Below are positions 30,970-40,485 of a DNA stretch of 64,000 nt, in pieces. The notes below the pieces were generated by a model, which saw only the letters and a list, made by a program, of their open reading frames with translations, had not been told where the DNA came from and searched no databases. The DNA is from Bacteroidetes bacterium GWE2_42_24 (GTDB taxonomy: Bacteria > Bacteroidota > Bacteroidia > Bacteroidales > TTA-H9): contig MEOA01000045.1 of assembly GCA_001768515.1 (NCBI GenBank), positions 112,146 through 176,145 on the forward strand. The letters are read 5' to 3'. Position 1 is the stretch's first letter. Each line of letters begins with the position of its first letter. Made by a program: the position numbers and the translations under genes.

Positions 30970-32046
30970 TTATTGTTTGTCGTTATTTACAATCCTGACT
31001 TTTGTGTTTTCATCGATATTTATTTGTCCGTTGAGAACTATTTGTTCACCTTCTTTGAGCCCATGCAGAACAATAGTTTGTTCGTTAACAAGATCCGATG
31101 TCAACACCTGTCTCAACTTTGCGGTATCATTTTCAACCACATATACTGATGGTTTAACGGCCCCTCCAATCAGGCAACTATTAGGAATGATAATCTTTTG
31201 TTCATTCTGTGAAATACTTAGTGTTAAGGTCCCATCGATTCCTGATATCAATAGTTGTTCAGAATTATTGACTATTTCTGCCTGAACGCGATAACGTTTT
31301 GATTCGTCAGGTTTAATACCTATTACCTTAATTACCCCATCGAATTGCTTATCAGGGAAAAGATCAGAAACCACCTTTACCTTTTGACCAGCATGAATTT
31401 TAACAAGGTCATTGGCAGTGAACCAGGCAGTAAATTTCATTTTATGAGTATCTATGATATCGGCAACCGGAGCACCTGATGTTAAGAATGTTCCCGGTTC
31501 AATGTATTTCTTACTTACAGTACCTGATACAGGTGATTTAATAAATGTATTCCCGTGCTGCTTTTTCAAAGTCTGATAAGCACTTTTAGCATTAATCAAT
31601 GAGAGTTTCACCTCTTCTAATTGTTGGACAGAGACAGCCTCGCCAGGTGAGAGGTTCTGATAGCGATTCAATTCCTGCCTGGCTTTTTGGTAAGTTGCAT
31701 CAGCCAATTCCAACTGGTAAGATAGAATATCATTCTCGAGCCGGGCAATAATCTTACCCTGAGGCACAAATTCTCCTTCTTCAATAAACAATTCTTCAAC
31801 TTTACCCTGTGCTTCTGCAATGATGCTGATTTCATAGTTTGGTTCAAATGTACCGTGGTATCTGATTTCATATGGTATTCTGCTATAATGGGCTTGGATT
31901 ACAGTTACAGGGACGTCTGGTTTTGATCCGTTTACAAGATTTATACTTTCACTTTTTTCTTGCTTCACGTCTGTCAATTTATAGATAATACCAGTAGCAA
32001 CCACCACAACGATGATAGCCAGACTCACTTTCCGTATTGTTTTCAT
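30970..32046 (-). CDS. RND periplasmic adaptor (membrane fusion protein)
   Basis: A 358-residue protein with one N-terminal membrane anchor (IVVVVATGIIY), then the adaptor architecture: a lipoyl half-motif (IIAEAQGKVEELFIEEGEFVPQG, about residues 80-100), an alpha-hairpin, the second lipoyl half (FIKSPVSGTVSKKYIEPGTFL), a beta-barrel and a membrane-proximal domain. It bridges the RND pump and the outer-membrane channel. No Cys lipidation site is evident, so it is anchored by the helix. It starts 15 bases after the channel gene and ends 4 bases before the permease gene. Confidence 0.92.
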   Translation of the reverse strand: MKTIRKVSLAIIVVVVATGIIYKLTDVKQEKSESINLVNGSKPDVPVTVIQAHYSRIPYEIRYHGTFEPNYEISIIAEAQGKVEELFIEEGEFVPQGKIIARLENDILSYQLELADATYQKARQELNRYQNLSPGEAVSVQQLEEVKLSLINAKSAYQTLKKQHGNTFIKSPVSGTVSKKYIEPGTFLTSGAPVADIIDTHKMKFTAWFTANDLVKIHAGQKVKVVSDLFPDKQFDGVIKVIGIKPDESKRYRVQAEIVNNSEQLLISGIDGTLTLSISQNEQKIIIPNSCLIGGAVKPSVYVVENDTAKLRQVLTSDLVNEQTIVLHGLKEGEQIVLNGQINIDENTKVRIVNNDKQ

Positions 32047-32061
32047 TTTAATAATTTTATG

Positions 32062-33405
32062 TTAAAGAAGAAGTGAATTGATGGTTCCGTTTAGCTTTAT
32101 GATTTCGAGTTGAGATAAGTCGATCTGAAGTTTTGAATTCAGCCAGGATAAGTACGATGTATTGTATTCTGATCTGGCATTAAGTACATCTGTAAATGTT
32201 TTTATTCCCTGGTGATATTGATCTTCTGTAACGCTTACAACATTACCTGCCAGTTCAAGATTGGTTTTTAATCTGAATTCGGTTAACTGGTTATTTAAAA
32301 GCGTTTCCATTGCATTTTCAAACTGTATAACCAAACTACCTTGTAAATCCCGCTGAGCTAATCTGGATTGTTCCAGAGCCACCCTGCTTTGATTAATTTT
32401 GCCTTTTATTCTGTTTCCTTCAAAAACGGGCACTGAGAGTCTTATCCCAATATAGGATGTAGTATACCAGTTGCTGCCTTTGTTTATTTCATCCATTTGT
32501 TCAACCTGTGCCTGGAAACTATATTCGGCAAACCCCGAAAGCGATGGTGAAGATCCGGCTTTCATATACCTGAGGTTGATTTCTGCAAATTTTTCTTTCT
32601 GCTTCATAATCTTCATTTCTGTCAGGTTCTCAAAGGTGGTATCAATTTGAATTCGTGAAAATCCAACGTCAACCATGTCGTCTGATAGTTTAATTTTTCG
32701 GGTTTGTCCGATACCTGCCAGATATTTCAGCATGTTCAACTGCTGATTTCTTTTTAACACCAGACCGTCCCTTTCTGCTTCAGTGTTGTTAATAACAACG
32801 GTTATCCTGTCTGATTCAGCCTTACAAATCAATCCGTTTCTCAGATGTTGTTGTGAATAGGCATACAACTTTCGAAATGAGGATAAATTTGTGTCAAGTA
32901 GAATTATCTGCCTGTTCATTGTTTGAACAAGAATATAGAGCTGTGCTATTCTAAAAACCATTTCTTCCTTTTGTTGCTCCAGGCTGAGATCGCTGATTTC
33001 GCAGCCTTTCCTGAATAAGTTTACGGATGCAAAATAGGAAGCATTATAGATCATCTGCCCTGCCTGGATTCCTGCAATTACATTATACTTTGTACCAAGC
33101 CTGATGGGAACCATTGTTCCCGGTTGCCCGACGATATCGCCCGAAACCATATTCACCGGAATATCAAAGTAGTCGCTGAAGGAGGCTAAACCGCTTATTT
33201 GTGGTAGCCCTTCACTTTTTGCTTCCTGAATCTGATGCCTGCTTTTAATTGTTTCCAGATATGCCTGTTTTAGACTCAAATTATTGGTCATACACATCTG
33301 TATGCACTTCCTCAATGAAAGAACAGAATCGCCGGCTTGCTGCCCGCTTGTAATTACTGGAATTAAAAGCACCAGAAGGGATGTTCTGATTTTATTTGTT
33401 TTCAT
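32062..33405 (-). CDS. TolC-type outer-membrane efflux channel
   Basis: A 447-residue protein with a signal peptide (likely cleavage after ITSG) and the duplicated alpha-helical repeats of the outer-membrane factor family. Seen: SLRKCIQMCMTNNLSLKQAYLETIKSRHQIQEAKSEGLPQISG at the start, IGIRLSVPVFEGNRIKGKINQSRVALEQSRL in the middle and EDQYHQGIKTFTDVLNARSEY near the end, all standard. It completes the tripartite pump. It is the first gene of the pump operon; an operator palindrome lies 26 bases upstream of its start. Confidence 0.92.
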   Translation of the reverse strand: MKTNKIRTSLLVLLIPVITSGQQAGDSVLSLRKCIQMCMTNNLSLKQAYLETIKSRHQIQEAKSEGLPQISGLASFSDYFDIPVNMVSGDIVGQPGTMVPIRLGTKYNVIAGIQAGQMIYNASYFASVNLFRKGCEISDLSLEQQKEEMVFRIAQLYILVQTMNRQIILLDTNLSSFRKLYAYSQQHLRNGLICKAESDRITVVINNTEAERDGLVLKRNQQLNMLKYLAGIGQTRKIKLSDDMVDVGFSRIQIDTTFENLTEMKIMKQKEKFAEINLRYMKAGSSPSLSGFAEYSFQAQVEQMDEINKGSNWYTTSYIGIRLSVPVFEGNRIKGKINQSRVALEQSRLAQRDLQGSLVIQFENAMETLLNNQLTEFRLKTNLELAGNVVSVTEDQYHQGIKTFTDVLNARSEYNTSYLSWLNSKLQIDLSQLEIIKLNGTINSLLL

Positions 33406-33430
33406 TTTTCGAATGTCTGATTATATATAG

Positions 33431-33448
33431 AGACCGACATCCCGGTCT
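33431..33448 (-). promoter_or_regulatory. Probable TetR operator upstream of the pump operon
   Basis: AGACCG-N6-CGGTCT, a perfect 6-bp-arm palindrome between the TetR gene stop and the channel gene start. The same palindrome, with one arm mismatch, lies over the TetR promoter (34103-34120), so both are probably bound by that regulator. Confidence 0.75.
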
Positions 33449-33466
33449 GTATTAGGAGAAAAAAAA

Positions 33467-34090
33467 TTATGCTTTAATTAATTGATATAAATTATCAAAG
33501 TGAGCTTTTACCTTTTTGTCAGTGTTTTCCATCTTCTCGTCAAAAATGGATAAAACACTGATACCATGCATTAAAGTATGCACATGACTTGCCAGAGAAT
33601 GACTGTCTAATTCTTTTTTCAATTCACCGGTCTCTTTTGCCTTATTAATTACAGTTTCAAACATAACTATTTCGTTATCGTGCAGTTTTTCCAGGATAAT
33701 ATTAAATCCTTTGTAGTGCTTCATCATATCAAACAATACCATGTACAGATTGACTTCATCAAGCTGTAATCTGAATTCCTTCAGCGTAGAGTCTGCCAAT
33801 TCGATCAGATGCTCTAACGTCGATTTGATATAATACGGAATGAAATCTCTGAACGACAAATCGTACGGGTTGCTTGAGAAATGACCGAATTCTGTCAGAA
33901 ATGAACCCAGAACAAAATGGTCTATCACCTCATGGTAAAGGGCTTCTTTGCTTTCGAAATGATGATAAAACCCGCCTTTCGATAAACCTGATGCCTTGAG
34001 TATCTCATTCATGGTTACCTCTGTATATGGTTTCTTAAGGAAAAAGTACAGCGCGATATTAAGGATTCGTTCTTTAGATTCAATCATCAT
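33467..34090 (-). CDS. TetR-family repressor of the efflux operon
   Basis: A regulator of 207 residues. The N-terminal helix-turn-helix is clear: ERILNIALYFFLKKPYTEVTMNEILKASGLSKGGFYHHFESKEALYHEVI, followed by a variable ligand-binding helical domain. I choose ATG 34090 over an in-frame ATG at 34147, because the -7 box at 34122-34129 and the operator at 34103-34120 lie between them; a transcript from that promoter would not contain the upstream ATG. By position and shared operators it should repress itself and the adjacent channel-adaptor-permease genes, with release by a pump substrate. Confidence 0.9.
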   Translation of the reverse strand: MMIESKERILNIALYFFLKKPYTEVTMNEILKASGLSKGGFYHHFESKEALYHEVIDHFVLGSFLTEFGHFSSNPYDLSFRDFIPYYIKSTLEHLIELADSTLKEFRLQLDEVNLYMVLFDMMKHYKGFNIILEKLHDNEIVMFETVINKAKETGELKKELDSHSLASHVHTLMHGISVLSIFDEKMENTDKKVKAHFDNLYQLIKA

Positions 34091-34102
34091 GGTATAATTT
34101 AC

Positions 34103-34120
34103 AAACCGACTTCCCGGTCT
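34103..34120 (-). promoter_or_regulatory. Probable TetR autoregulatory operator
   Basis: AAACCG-N6-CGGTCT, an imperfect copy of the palindrome at 33431-33448, including the same central bases GACTTCCC/GACATCCC. It directly abuts the -7 box and covers the expected transcription start, a textbook repressor position. Confidence 0.75.
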
Positions 34121-34121
34121 G

Positions 34122-34129
34122 CAAAGATA
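34122..34129 (-). promoter_or_regulatory. -7 promoter box of the TetR gene
   Basis: On the minus strand TATCTTTG is an exact consensus match, with a TTTG at 34145-34148, 15 bases upstream. Transcription would start near 34115 inside the operator. Confidence 0.7.
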
Positions 34130-34197
34130 AATACTTTTTTTAAACAAAAACTATCTGATGTGTTTTTTATCTAAAAAATTTCCACCCAAAAGAACAC

Positions 34198-34239
34198 TGC
34201 CTGTTCAGGGACACCGCATACAATGTTCCTGAACAGGCA
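34198..34239 (-). terminator. Intrinsic terminator after the S9 peptidase gene
   Basis: On the minus strand a 12-bp perfect stem (34228-34239 with 34198-34209) with an 18-base loop, followed by GTGTTCTTTTG. It begins 7 bases after the peptidase stop. Confidence 0.7.
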
Positions 34240-34246
34240 CTGAAAA

Positions 34247-36826
34247 TTACATCTTCCGCTCCGGGTACAATTCATCCCACCATGCCGGATCATCCTGCAA
34301 CCACTTGGCGAACCAGGCAAAGATAGTGTTCTGCCACTTGATTCTTGGTTTGTAGCTTAATATCTGATGATTTTGTTCATCGAATTCAATCAGTTCTACT
34401 TTTTTGCCAAGAAGGGTCAACGCGGTAAATAGCTGATGGCTTTCAGCCGTCGGTACATTGGTGTCTTTGTTGCCATGAAGCAACAGAATGGAATTTTGTA
34501 CTTTATCGGCATTAAAGAGCGGACTTTGATTGGCATAAAACACGGGATCATTCCATGGGAATTTATCTGCTGTGGCAGCGCTGCTATAGAGATAACCCCA
34601 ATAGCCTTCGCCCCAGTAGCTGCTTAGATTGCTGATACCGGCATGGGCAATGGCTGTCCTGAAAATATCGGTACGGGTCTGAAGCAACATCGTCATGAAG
34701 CCACCATAACTGGCCCCAATACAACCAACGCGGGTGCTGTCGGCAGCCGGGTGAGTGCGCAGGAACTTTTTTGTTCCTTCAATAATTTGATCTGCGGTAG
34801 TTGTACCCCAGTTGTTTACATGACGAGCCGCGAATTCTGCTCCATAACCCGTGCATCCATCCGGGTTGAGGGTATATACTATGTAGCCCATGGCGGCAAA
34901 CAGATTTTTGGGATACCTCCCTTCGAATGAACGATTGATAGGGCTTGTGCCTGCATAGTAATAAACGATGACAGGGTATTTTTGAGCAGGATTAAAATCA
35001 GGGGGATAAAAGACCATTCCATCAATTGAATCGCCATTTTCTGTGGTGAAGACATAATCCTCGACATTCCCGAAGGCAATGTCCCTGAAGAAGCTTTTGG
35101 ATGGGTTGGCTGCCGGTGAGGGCAAATTTTCTGATACTGTTGTAGTCCATGCCACCGAAGGAGCACTTACTGAAGTTCCAAAAGCTGCAATTCTGCCGGT
35201 GAGTGGCGAAACAGCCATTCCTGAGGTCACCTCTGCCATTCCGGTAATCTTTCTGAATGAAGTCCCTTTAAGATCGGTGACAAAGATGTCGGCTCTTGTA
35301 CGGTTTTCCGTCAGCAACACGATCTGTTGCCCGTTGGCAGCCCATGCGGCTTCGTTTACTTTCGGGTTGAAGTTACGCGTTAGCGGTGTTATCTCACCTG
35401 AGGCCAAATCATACAGGAAAGCCTGCGTGTCGTACTCATTTGGGATGGTGCCTTCTGGCAATACATTGCCGATGTTATTGAACAGGGTAGGGGCGCCTGT
35501 AACAAGCAGGGTTTTGTCGTCAGGCGAAAGCGTTACAGCGGCTCCGCCGGCGAAGTCCCATATTCTGGTCACCACACCCGACAGGAGATCGAGACGATAC
35601 AATTGTTGACGTGAATAGGGGCGGGTTGTGAAATCAACGTCTGAAGTAGAAAACAAGATGAAACTGCCGTCATGAGCTATCGACTGTAAATCTGTACTAC
35701 GATAGCCCCAGGTGAGCCGGTCGTGTATTCTGGTCTCAAAACAATAGCGGCCCAGCAGTGACCGGTTACGGTACCATGGCCAGCGATCGTTCGGGTTTTC
35801 AATATGGCGGGCAATATCTTTTTCCTTAGGCCCGTCTTCACTGATACTATATATAAGGAATTTCCCGTCAGGTGACCAGCCATAGTTGTCAACTTTGTCA
35901 AAACCTCCGGTGATGCTCTTCTTGCCGGTGGCGAGGTTTTCGATCACAAATTGTTTCCCTTCACCATTGCTTTGAAGGTAGCTAATGGCTCTGCCGTCGG
36001 GAGTAAAGTTGATGCTGCTTATTTTATCATCCGTGTTGCTCCATACCAGATGGTGATCGCTGAAGGCATAGATGCCGGTTTCGCTTTCCGACTTTCCCTC
36101 GCCTTTAAATACTGTGTTAAAATTAAGACGGTAGAATTCACCTGAATTGCTGATGTCACAGCCGGTAACAGAAGTTCCTTCGAGTACATGAGCCAGATCG
36201 ATTGATTGCCCGGGGTTGGTTGTAAAGGTGATGTCTTTGTTGGATGTTTCAAACGAAAAGCCCTCCTGTTTGCCGCCATCAACTGATTGGTCTGCCAGTA
36301 GTTTTACCAGTAGCAGGTGTTTTCCCCGGGTGAGTTTGGCTGAAGGTTTCCCCGTGGCGGGTTTGCCATCTGAGGGGCTCCCTGACGCAAGTTTCTCGCC
36401 GTTGAGCCATAATTCGTATGTGAAGCTGCTGCTGATGTCAAATTCTACAGAGGCGTAGCGTGGTAAGGTGACATAAACTGCACCAAGCCAAAGTGTTTTT
36501 GATTTATCGTTCCCGGTGACCGGTGTGAACCTCCCTTTTGTGAACGGTTGTATTTGCCATTTCTGTCCGCCGAAAGGTGACAAACGACTGCTTTCAGGCA
36601 ATGCAGTATCTGATGGGAGTTGAATAGCATTTAATAGTAACGCACTGTTGAATTTCTTGCCGTTGATGTCGGGCAATGTATCGAATAATGGGGCAGAAGT
36701 GACAACTGGACCTGCTACCAGCCATTCGGCTGGTTTGTTGCGGGCTGTCGAATTCTGGCTACTGACTGATATTGAAAATATGAGTATCAGAACAGAAACC
36801 AGGACTAATGCAATTGGTTTTCTCAT
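34247..36826 (-). CDS. Secreted S9-family prolyl oligopeptidase-like peptidase
   Basis: An 859-residue protein with a signal peptide (hydrophobic core to about residue 24). The middle (about 200-600) is a beta-propeller with WD40/DPP-like repeats such as DGRAISYLQSNGEG, GWSPDGKFLIYS and LSPDDKTLLVTG. The C-terminal alpha/beta-hydrolase domain (about 600-850) has the full triad: Ser in GCIGASYGGFM (near 707), Asp in HGNKDTNVP (near 786), His in FDEQNHQI (near 818). Periplasmic or surface peptidases of this type cut oligopeptides. It is monocistronic, with a terminator downstream. Some Bacteroidota homologues act on dipeptides or glycopeptides; specificity cannot be read here. Confidence 0.9.
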   Translation of the reverse strand: MRKPIALVLVSVLILIFSISVSSQNSTARNKPAEWLVAGPVVTSAPLFDTLPDINGKKFNSALLLNAIQLPSDTALPESSRLSPFGGQKWQIQPFTKGRFTPVTGNDKSKTLWLGAVYVTLPRYASVEFDISSSFTYELWLNGEKLASGSPSDGKPATGKPSAKLTRGKHLLLVKLLADQSVDGGKQEGFSFETSNKDITFTTNPGQSIDLAHVLEGTSVTGCDISNSGEFYRLNFNTVFKGEGKSESETGIYAFSDHHLVWSNTDDKISSINFTPDGRAISYLQSNGEGKQFVIENLATGKKSITGGFDKVDNYGWSPDGKFLIYSISEDGPKEKDIARHIENPNDRWPWYRNRSLLGRYCFETRIHDRLTWGYRSTDLQSIAHDGSFILFSTSDVDFTTRPYSRQQLYRLDLLSGVVTRIWDFAGGAAVTLSPDDKTLLVTGAPTLFNNIGNVLPEGTIPNEYDTQAFLYDLASGEITPLTRNFNPKVNEAAWAANGQQIVLLTENRTRADIFVTDLKGTSFRKITGMAEVTSGMAVSPLTGRIAAFGTSVSAPSVAWTTTVSENLPSPAANPSKSFFRDIAFGNVEDYVFTTENGDSIDGMVFYPPDFNPAQKYPVIVYYYAGTSPINRSFEGRYPKNLFAAMGYIVYTLNPDGCTGYGAEFAARHVNNWGTTTADQIIEGTKKFLRTHPAADSTRVGCIGASYGGFMTMLLQTRTDIFRTAIAHAGISNLSSYWGEGYWGYLYSSAATADKFPWNDPVFYANQSPLFNADKVQNSILLLHGNKDTNVPTAESHQLFTALTLLGKKVELIEFDEQNHQILSYKPRIKWQNTIFAWFAKWLQDDPAWWDELYPERKM

Positions 36827-36891
36827 GCAAATCTGGAGTTTAATTTGGTGACGAAATTTAATGAATAAGAAATCTGAATTTCTTAAAGAGG

Positions 36892-39800
36892 TTAACTATT
36901 TACCTGTGTTGTGGGAAGAATAAACATAAACTGGCTCCCTTCTCCCTGCCGGCTTGTGGCCCAGATACGTCCATTGTTTCTGGTAATGAACTCATGGCAG
37001 AGAATGAGCCCCAGGCCCGTTCCTGCTTCATTGGCCGTTCCTTCGGTTTTTACTTTTTCGCCGGTTTTAAACAGTTTGGCAAGGTCAGAGGTAATAATTC
37101 CTGTCCCATGATCTTCGACGGTTACCTTTAGGTAGTTTGTAGTTGCATTGTCGGCAAGATCGGGATGGCCAGGCTCAAGAATCTCTGTTGTCAATGCGAC
37201 AATCGAGCCCGGGTAGGAGAATTTGATGGCATTGGTGAGCAGGTTTCTGATAACAGTTCTTACCATGTTAAGGTCAGCAAAGACCCAACTGTTTCCCTGC
37301 TGACTGGTTTCGAATTTTATCCCTTTTGCCTGCGCCTGGGGAGCAATCACCTGAAGGCTGTTGGTGATGGGTATGTTGATGTCGATGGGCTGAGGGTCGA
37401 ATTGAAGGCTTCCTGTTTGCGACCTTGCCCATTCCAGTAAGTTATTCAGCAACCGGAAGGCACTCTGAGCGCCTATTTCTATCTGCCCGATGTATTCTTT
37501 TTTTATAGTATCCGACAACTCATCATAATCATGCGATAGGATGTCGGCATAGCCGAGGATAATGTTGAACGGGTTCTTGAGGTCGTGGGCCAGAATGCTG
37601 AAGAACTTATCCTTGGTTGCATTAAGATCTCTGAGTTGGGATTCACTGTCGATCAGCATTCTTTGCGATTCGCGTTCTTCGCTTATGTCGCGGATAACAA
37701 GCATCCCGAGCGTAATTTCCTGATTGGGTTCTATCACCGGGACTGCCTGTATCTGACATAGCCTGTTGGCGAAAGTGATTTCTGCCATCGGGTGATGACC
37801 TTCAAACGACTTGTTCATCATGTCGGTGATGGTTCTGTTATCCTCCTCCGAATGAATAGGAAACCCGGAGAATTTCCCTTCAAGCGACATCGTCTGGAAT
37901 CCCATTTCTGAAAGCAGGGGTCCCTCGGTAAGAATATACTTTTTACTGCGGTCGTAAAGTAATACAGCGGTTTGAGGTAGTTGCCTGACCAGTTCACGAT
38001 ACATGTTTTTTCGGCGTTGCAGCTCGGTCTCTGTCTGCTTCTGGAGGGTGATGTCTTCTTTTATAGCGATGTATTGAGTGATTTGGTTGTCGCTGTTCTT
38101 TACCGGGGTAATCAGCGCGTTCTCCCAATACAGTTCCCCGTTCTTGCGGCGGTTCAGGAACTCTCCTTTCCATGGTTCGCCACCGGAGATGGTTCGCCAC
38201 AGGTTTTTGTAAAAGGTTTCATTATGCCGGCCCGATTTCAGGATGGCCGGTTTCTGCCCAATAGCTTCATCGCTTGTATACCCGCTAATTTGTGTGAATT
38301 TCTGATTTACATACGTGATGACTCCGGCCACATCGGTCATTACAACCACAACCGCGTTTTGTTCTACTGCCGTTCTAAGCAGGATGTTTTCCTGTACTAC
38401 CTTTTTAAGTCGCGTGATGTCACGGATGGCCGTAATATTTACTGTCCTCCCTTTAAACTGCATCGGTCTGTTCAAAATCTCAACCTGAACCGGATCCCCC
38501 GTGCATAATAAAGAGGTTTGAAATTCACCTTCAGTTTTCTCATTAAAAACAAGCGAGAGCCTGGTGAGGTCATCTTCAGGGAAACAATCACTGATCCGTT
38601 TGGTGTTGAGCTCCGCCTCCGTTATCCCCAGAAGATTCCGAAAAGACTGATTTGCCATGAGAATTCGCCCATTGAGGTGGATGATGATGCCCTCGAAAGT
38701 GGAATTTGATAATTCACGGAAATGACGTTCGCTTCTCTTTTCATACCGGTAAAGCAGGTAGATTAATATGAGCGCAACGAACGCTGAAATCGAAATGATG
38801 ATTAATATCCGGAGACGGTTGCTTGCCTTCTCTATAGTTTTATTGGTCTGGTATTCGATTTGTAATGCATCGAGTGCCGATCTGACCTCTTCAGTACGGT
38901 TTGATTTGAATGAGTTAATCAGCGTGTCTGTGGCAGAACGCAATTCTTCATTGTAATAGGCGAGGCTGTCGTTGTGGGAAGCATTGATAAGCCACTGGCA
39001 CTTTAACTGAACCGATTCATAATACTCTTCAATTAGATTTATCTTCTTGCCCAGTTTTAGGGAAATGTTCATGTACTTCTCTGCTTTCTCGTACGCGCCC
39101 GCATTGTGAAGAAATTTTGCCAGACGCATGCTGGCAAGCAACATTCCCCGCTTGCTCCTGCACTTTTCATATTGAGCATAAGATGCTTCATACGAGCGTG
39201 TTGCCACTTCAATCTTGCCTGAACTCTCTGCCGCGACGCCCAGGTTAAATAAAGCAGCACATACGAGGGTTGAATCGTAACGGTCATGCTTCTTTTTGTT
39301 GTTCATCACGAAAAGGGCTTCCCGTGTTACCTCTTCTGCCCGGGCATAATCTTTCAGACTGATGTAAGCCTGACCTATGTATATCTTGGAATGGGCAATC
39401 AGATAAGGGTCGCTCATTGTCTTCCTGACCTTCAATGCACGATTGAACCATACAAGGGCTGAATCAGGTTGTTCCCTGGCCTGAAATGTCAGGCCAATGT
39501 TGTTCATTGCCAATGCTGTGCCATGGGTGTCTTTGGCTGATATGAACATTTTCAGTTGCTTCTGGTAATCATGCGATGCCATCTCGTAGAATCCCTGCGC
39601 GAAGAACGTGTTGGCGATGTCGCTGAGCGAATAAGCCTGTCCTTTAATACTCCCGGCTTCCTGAAAAAAACGGTACCCCTCCATCAGGTATTTCAAGGCG
39701 AGGCTATACTGCTCTTTTGATTGATAGTACACGCCAAGATCGTTATTGATATGCCCAAGTCCTTCGAGGCTTCCATGCTTTTTTTCCCATTCAAGAATTT

Positions 39801-40017
39801 GAAAAAGGATGGCTGTCGGATCATCCGGATAGGCTCTCTTCTTAAATTGGTCCCGTAGCATCTTTAGCTTTGCGGAATCCGGATCGTGGGTGCTCCTGCT
39901 AAGTACTCCCAGCCAGGAAGAAGCCATGCACTCTGCCGGCAGGGTTATGCTCAGCAACAGGCTGATGAGCATAAGCAGGAGTGGCGTTTTGTATGATATA
40001 TACCGGTTTAAATTCAT
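36892..40017 (-). CDS. TPR-PAS sensor histidine kinase
   Basis: A 1041-residue membrane kinase. Order: signal peptide (to about residue 32), periplasmic TPR array (about 60-330, e.g. GLGHINNDLGVYYQSKEQYSLALKYL), linker, transmembrane helix (RILIIISISAFVALILIYLLYRY, about 400-422), three PAS-like domains (about 430-540; 545-675 with IAIKEDITLQKQ; 680-790), HisKA with phospho-His in FFSILAHDLKNPFNIILGYADIL (about 815) and HATPase (N box VIRNLLTNAIKFSYPG, G1 DHGTGI, G2 GTGLGLILCHEF). There is no receiver domain, so it must phosphorelay to a regulator elsewhere. A TATCTTTA box lies 29 bases upstream. Confidence 0.92.
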   Translation of the reverse strand: MNLNRYISYKTPLLLMLISLLLSITLPAECMASSWLGVLSRSTHDPDSAKLKMLRDQFKKRAYPDDPTAILFQILEWEKKHGSLEGLGHINNDLGVYYQSKEQYSLALKYLMEGYRFFQEAGSIKGQAYSLSDIANTFFAQGFYEMASHDYQKQLKMFISAKDTHGTALAMNNIGLTFQAREQPDSALVWFNRALKVRKTMSDPYLIAHSKIYIGQAYISLKDYARAEEVTREALFVMNNKKKHDRYDSTLVCAALFNLGVAAESSGKIEVATRSYEASYAQYEKCRSKRGMLLASMRLAKFLHNAGAYEKAEKYMNISLKLGKKINLIEEYYESVQLKCQWLINASHNDSLAYYNEELRSATDTLINSFKSNRTEEVRSALDALQIEYQTNKTIEKASNRLRILIIISISAFVALILIYLLYRYEKRSERHFRELSNSTFEGIIIHLNGRILMANQSFRNLLGITEAELNTKRISDCFPEDDLTRLSLVFNEKTEGEFQTSLLCTGDPVQVEILNRPMQFKGRTVNITAIRDITRLKKVVQENILLRTAVEQNAVVVVMTDVAGVITYVNQKFTQISGYTSDEAIGQKPAILKSGRHNETFYKNLWRTISGGEPWKGEFLNRRKNGELYWENALITPVKNSDNQITQYIAIKEDITLQKQTETELQRRKNMYRELVRQLPQTAVLLYDRSKKYILTEGPLLSEMGFQTMSLEGKFSGFPIHSEEDNRTITDMMNKSFEGHHPMAEITFANRLCQIQAVPVIEPNQEITLGMLVIRDISEERESQRMLIDSESQLRDLNATKDKFFSILAHDLKNPFNIILGYADILSHDYDELSDTIKKEYIGQIEIGAQSAFRLLNNLLEWARSQTGSLQFDPQPIDINIPITNSLQVIAPQAQAKGIKFETSQQGNSWVFADLNMVRTVIRNLLTNAIKFSYPGSIVALTTEILEPGHPDLADNATTNYLKVTVEDHGTGIITSDLAKLFKTGEKVKTEGTANEAGTGLGLILCHEFITRNNGRIWATSRQGEGSQFMFILPTTQVNS

Positions 40018-40433
40018 TACAGCTTGATTGACAGGAAATGTCGGTTAAAGATAATCCGAAACCAGGGTTTTGTAATGCACATTTTTCAACATGCGAATTT
40101 TAAAACCTTCATGATACCGGTACGTGAAACAGATTAACGTTTTCAGTTTGTTGATGATTATTTCGTTATACGCTGATTAACCGACCCGGGTTACTAGAAG
40201 AAAAGGTCATATAGTCTGCTAATATAAAACATAAGATTGCAATGATTGTTGATACCGGGAAAATAATTTGCATAAAGACCCGGTTGAGCCATTAGCATCT
40301 CCTTAATGCACATCATATAACGGGTGATTGGTTGAAACGATGCTGACTTTGTTATTGCCGGTACCTTGCCCAGCCGGGATTTCTGTTTGCCGCCGAAGGT
40401 CATTGATTAAACAATGCTTGTCGGAAGTATGTG
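40018..40433. other. Intergenic stretch, promoter plus no gene
   Basis: 416 bases hold the likely kinase promoter (40046-40053) and nothing else I can support. A 69-codon minus-strand frame at 40194-40403 lacks any start signal and does not look protein-like. Confidence 0.5.
40046..40053 (-). promoter_or_regulatory. -7-like box for the TPR-PAS kinase
   Basis: On the minus strand TATCTTTA, one mismatch to TAnnTTTG, 29 bases upstream of the kinase ATG. Confidence 0.4.
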
Positions 40434-40462
40434 AAAAAAAAGGCCGGACAAAATGTCCGGCC
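40434..40462 (-). terminator. Intrinsic terminator of the ferredoxin oxidoreductase operon
   Basis: On the minus strand a 9-bp GC-rich stem (40454-40462 with 40442-40450), 3-base loop and eight T residues, 24 bases after the gamma-subunit stop. Confidence 0.9.
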
Positions 40463-40485
40463 CTGATTGAAATATAAGTATCGAA

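Noticed and set aside
36892..40017. Hybrid two-component system protein
   Set aside because: The protein ends right after the HATPase domain; no receiver or output domain is present.
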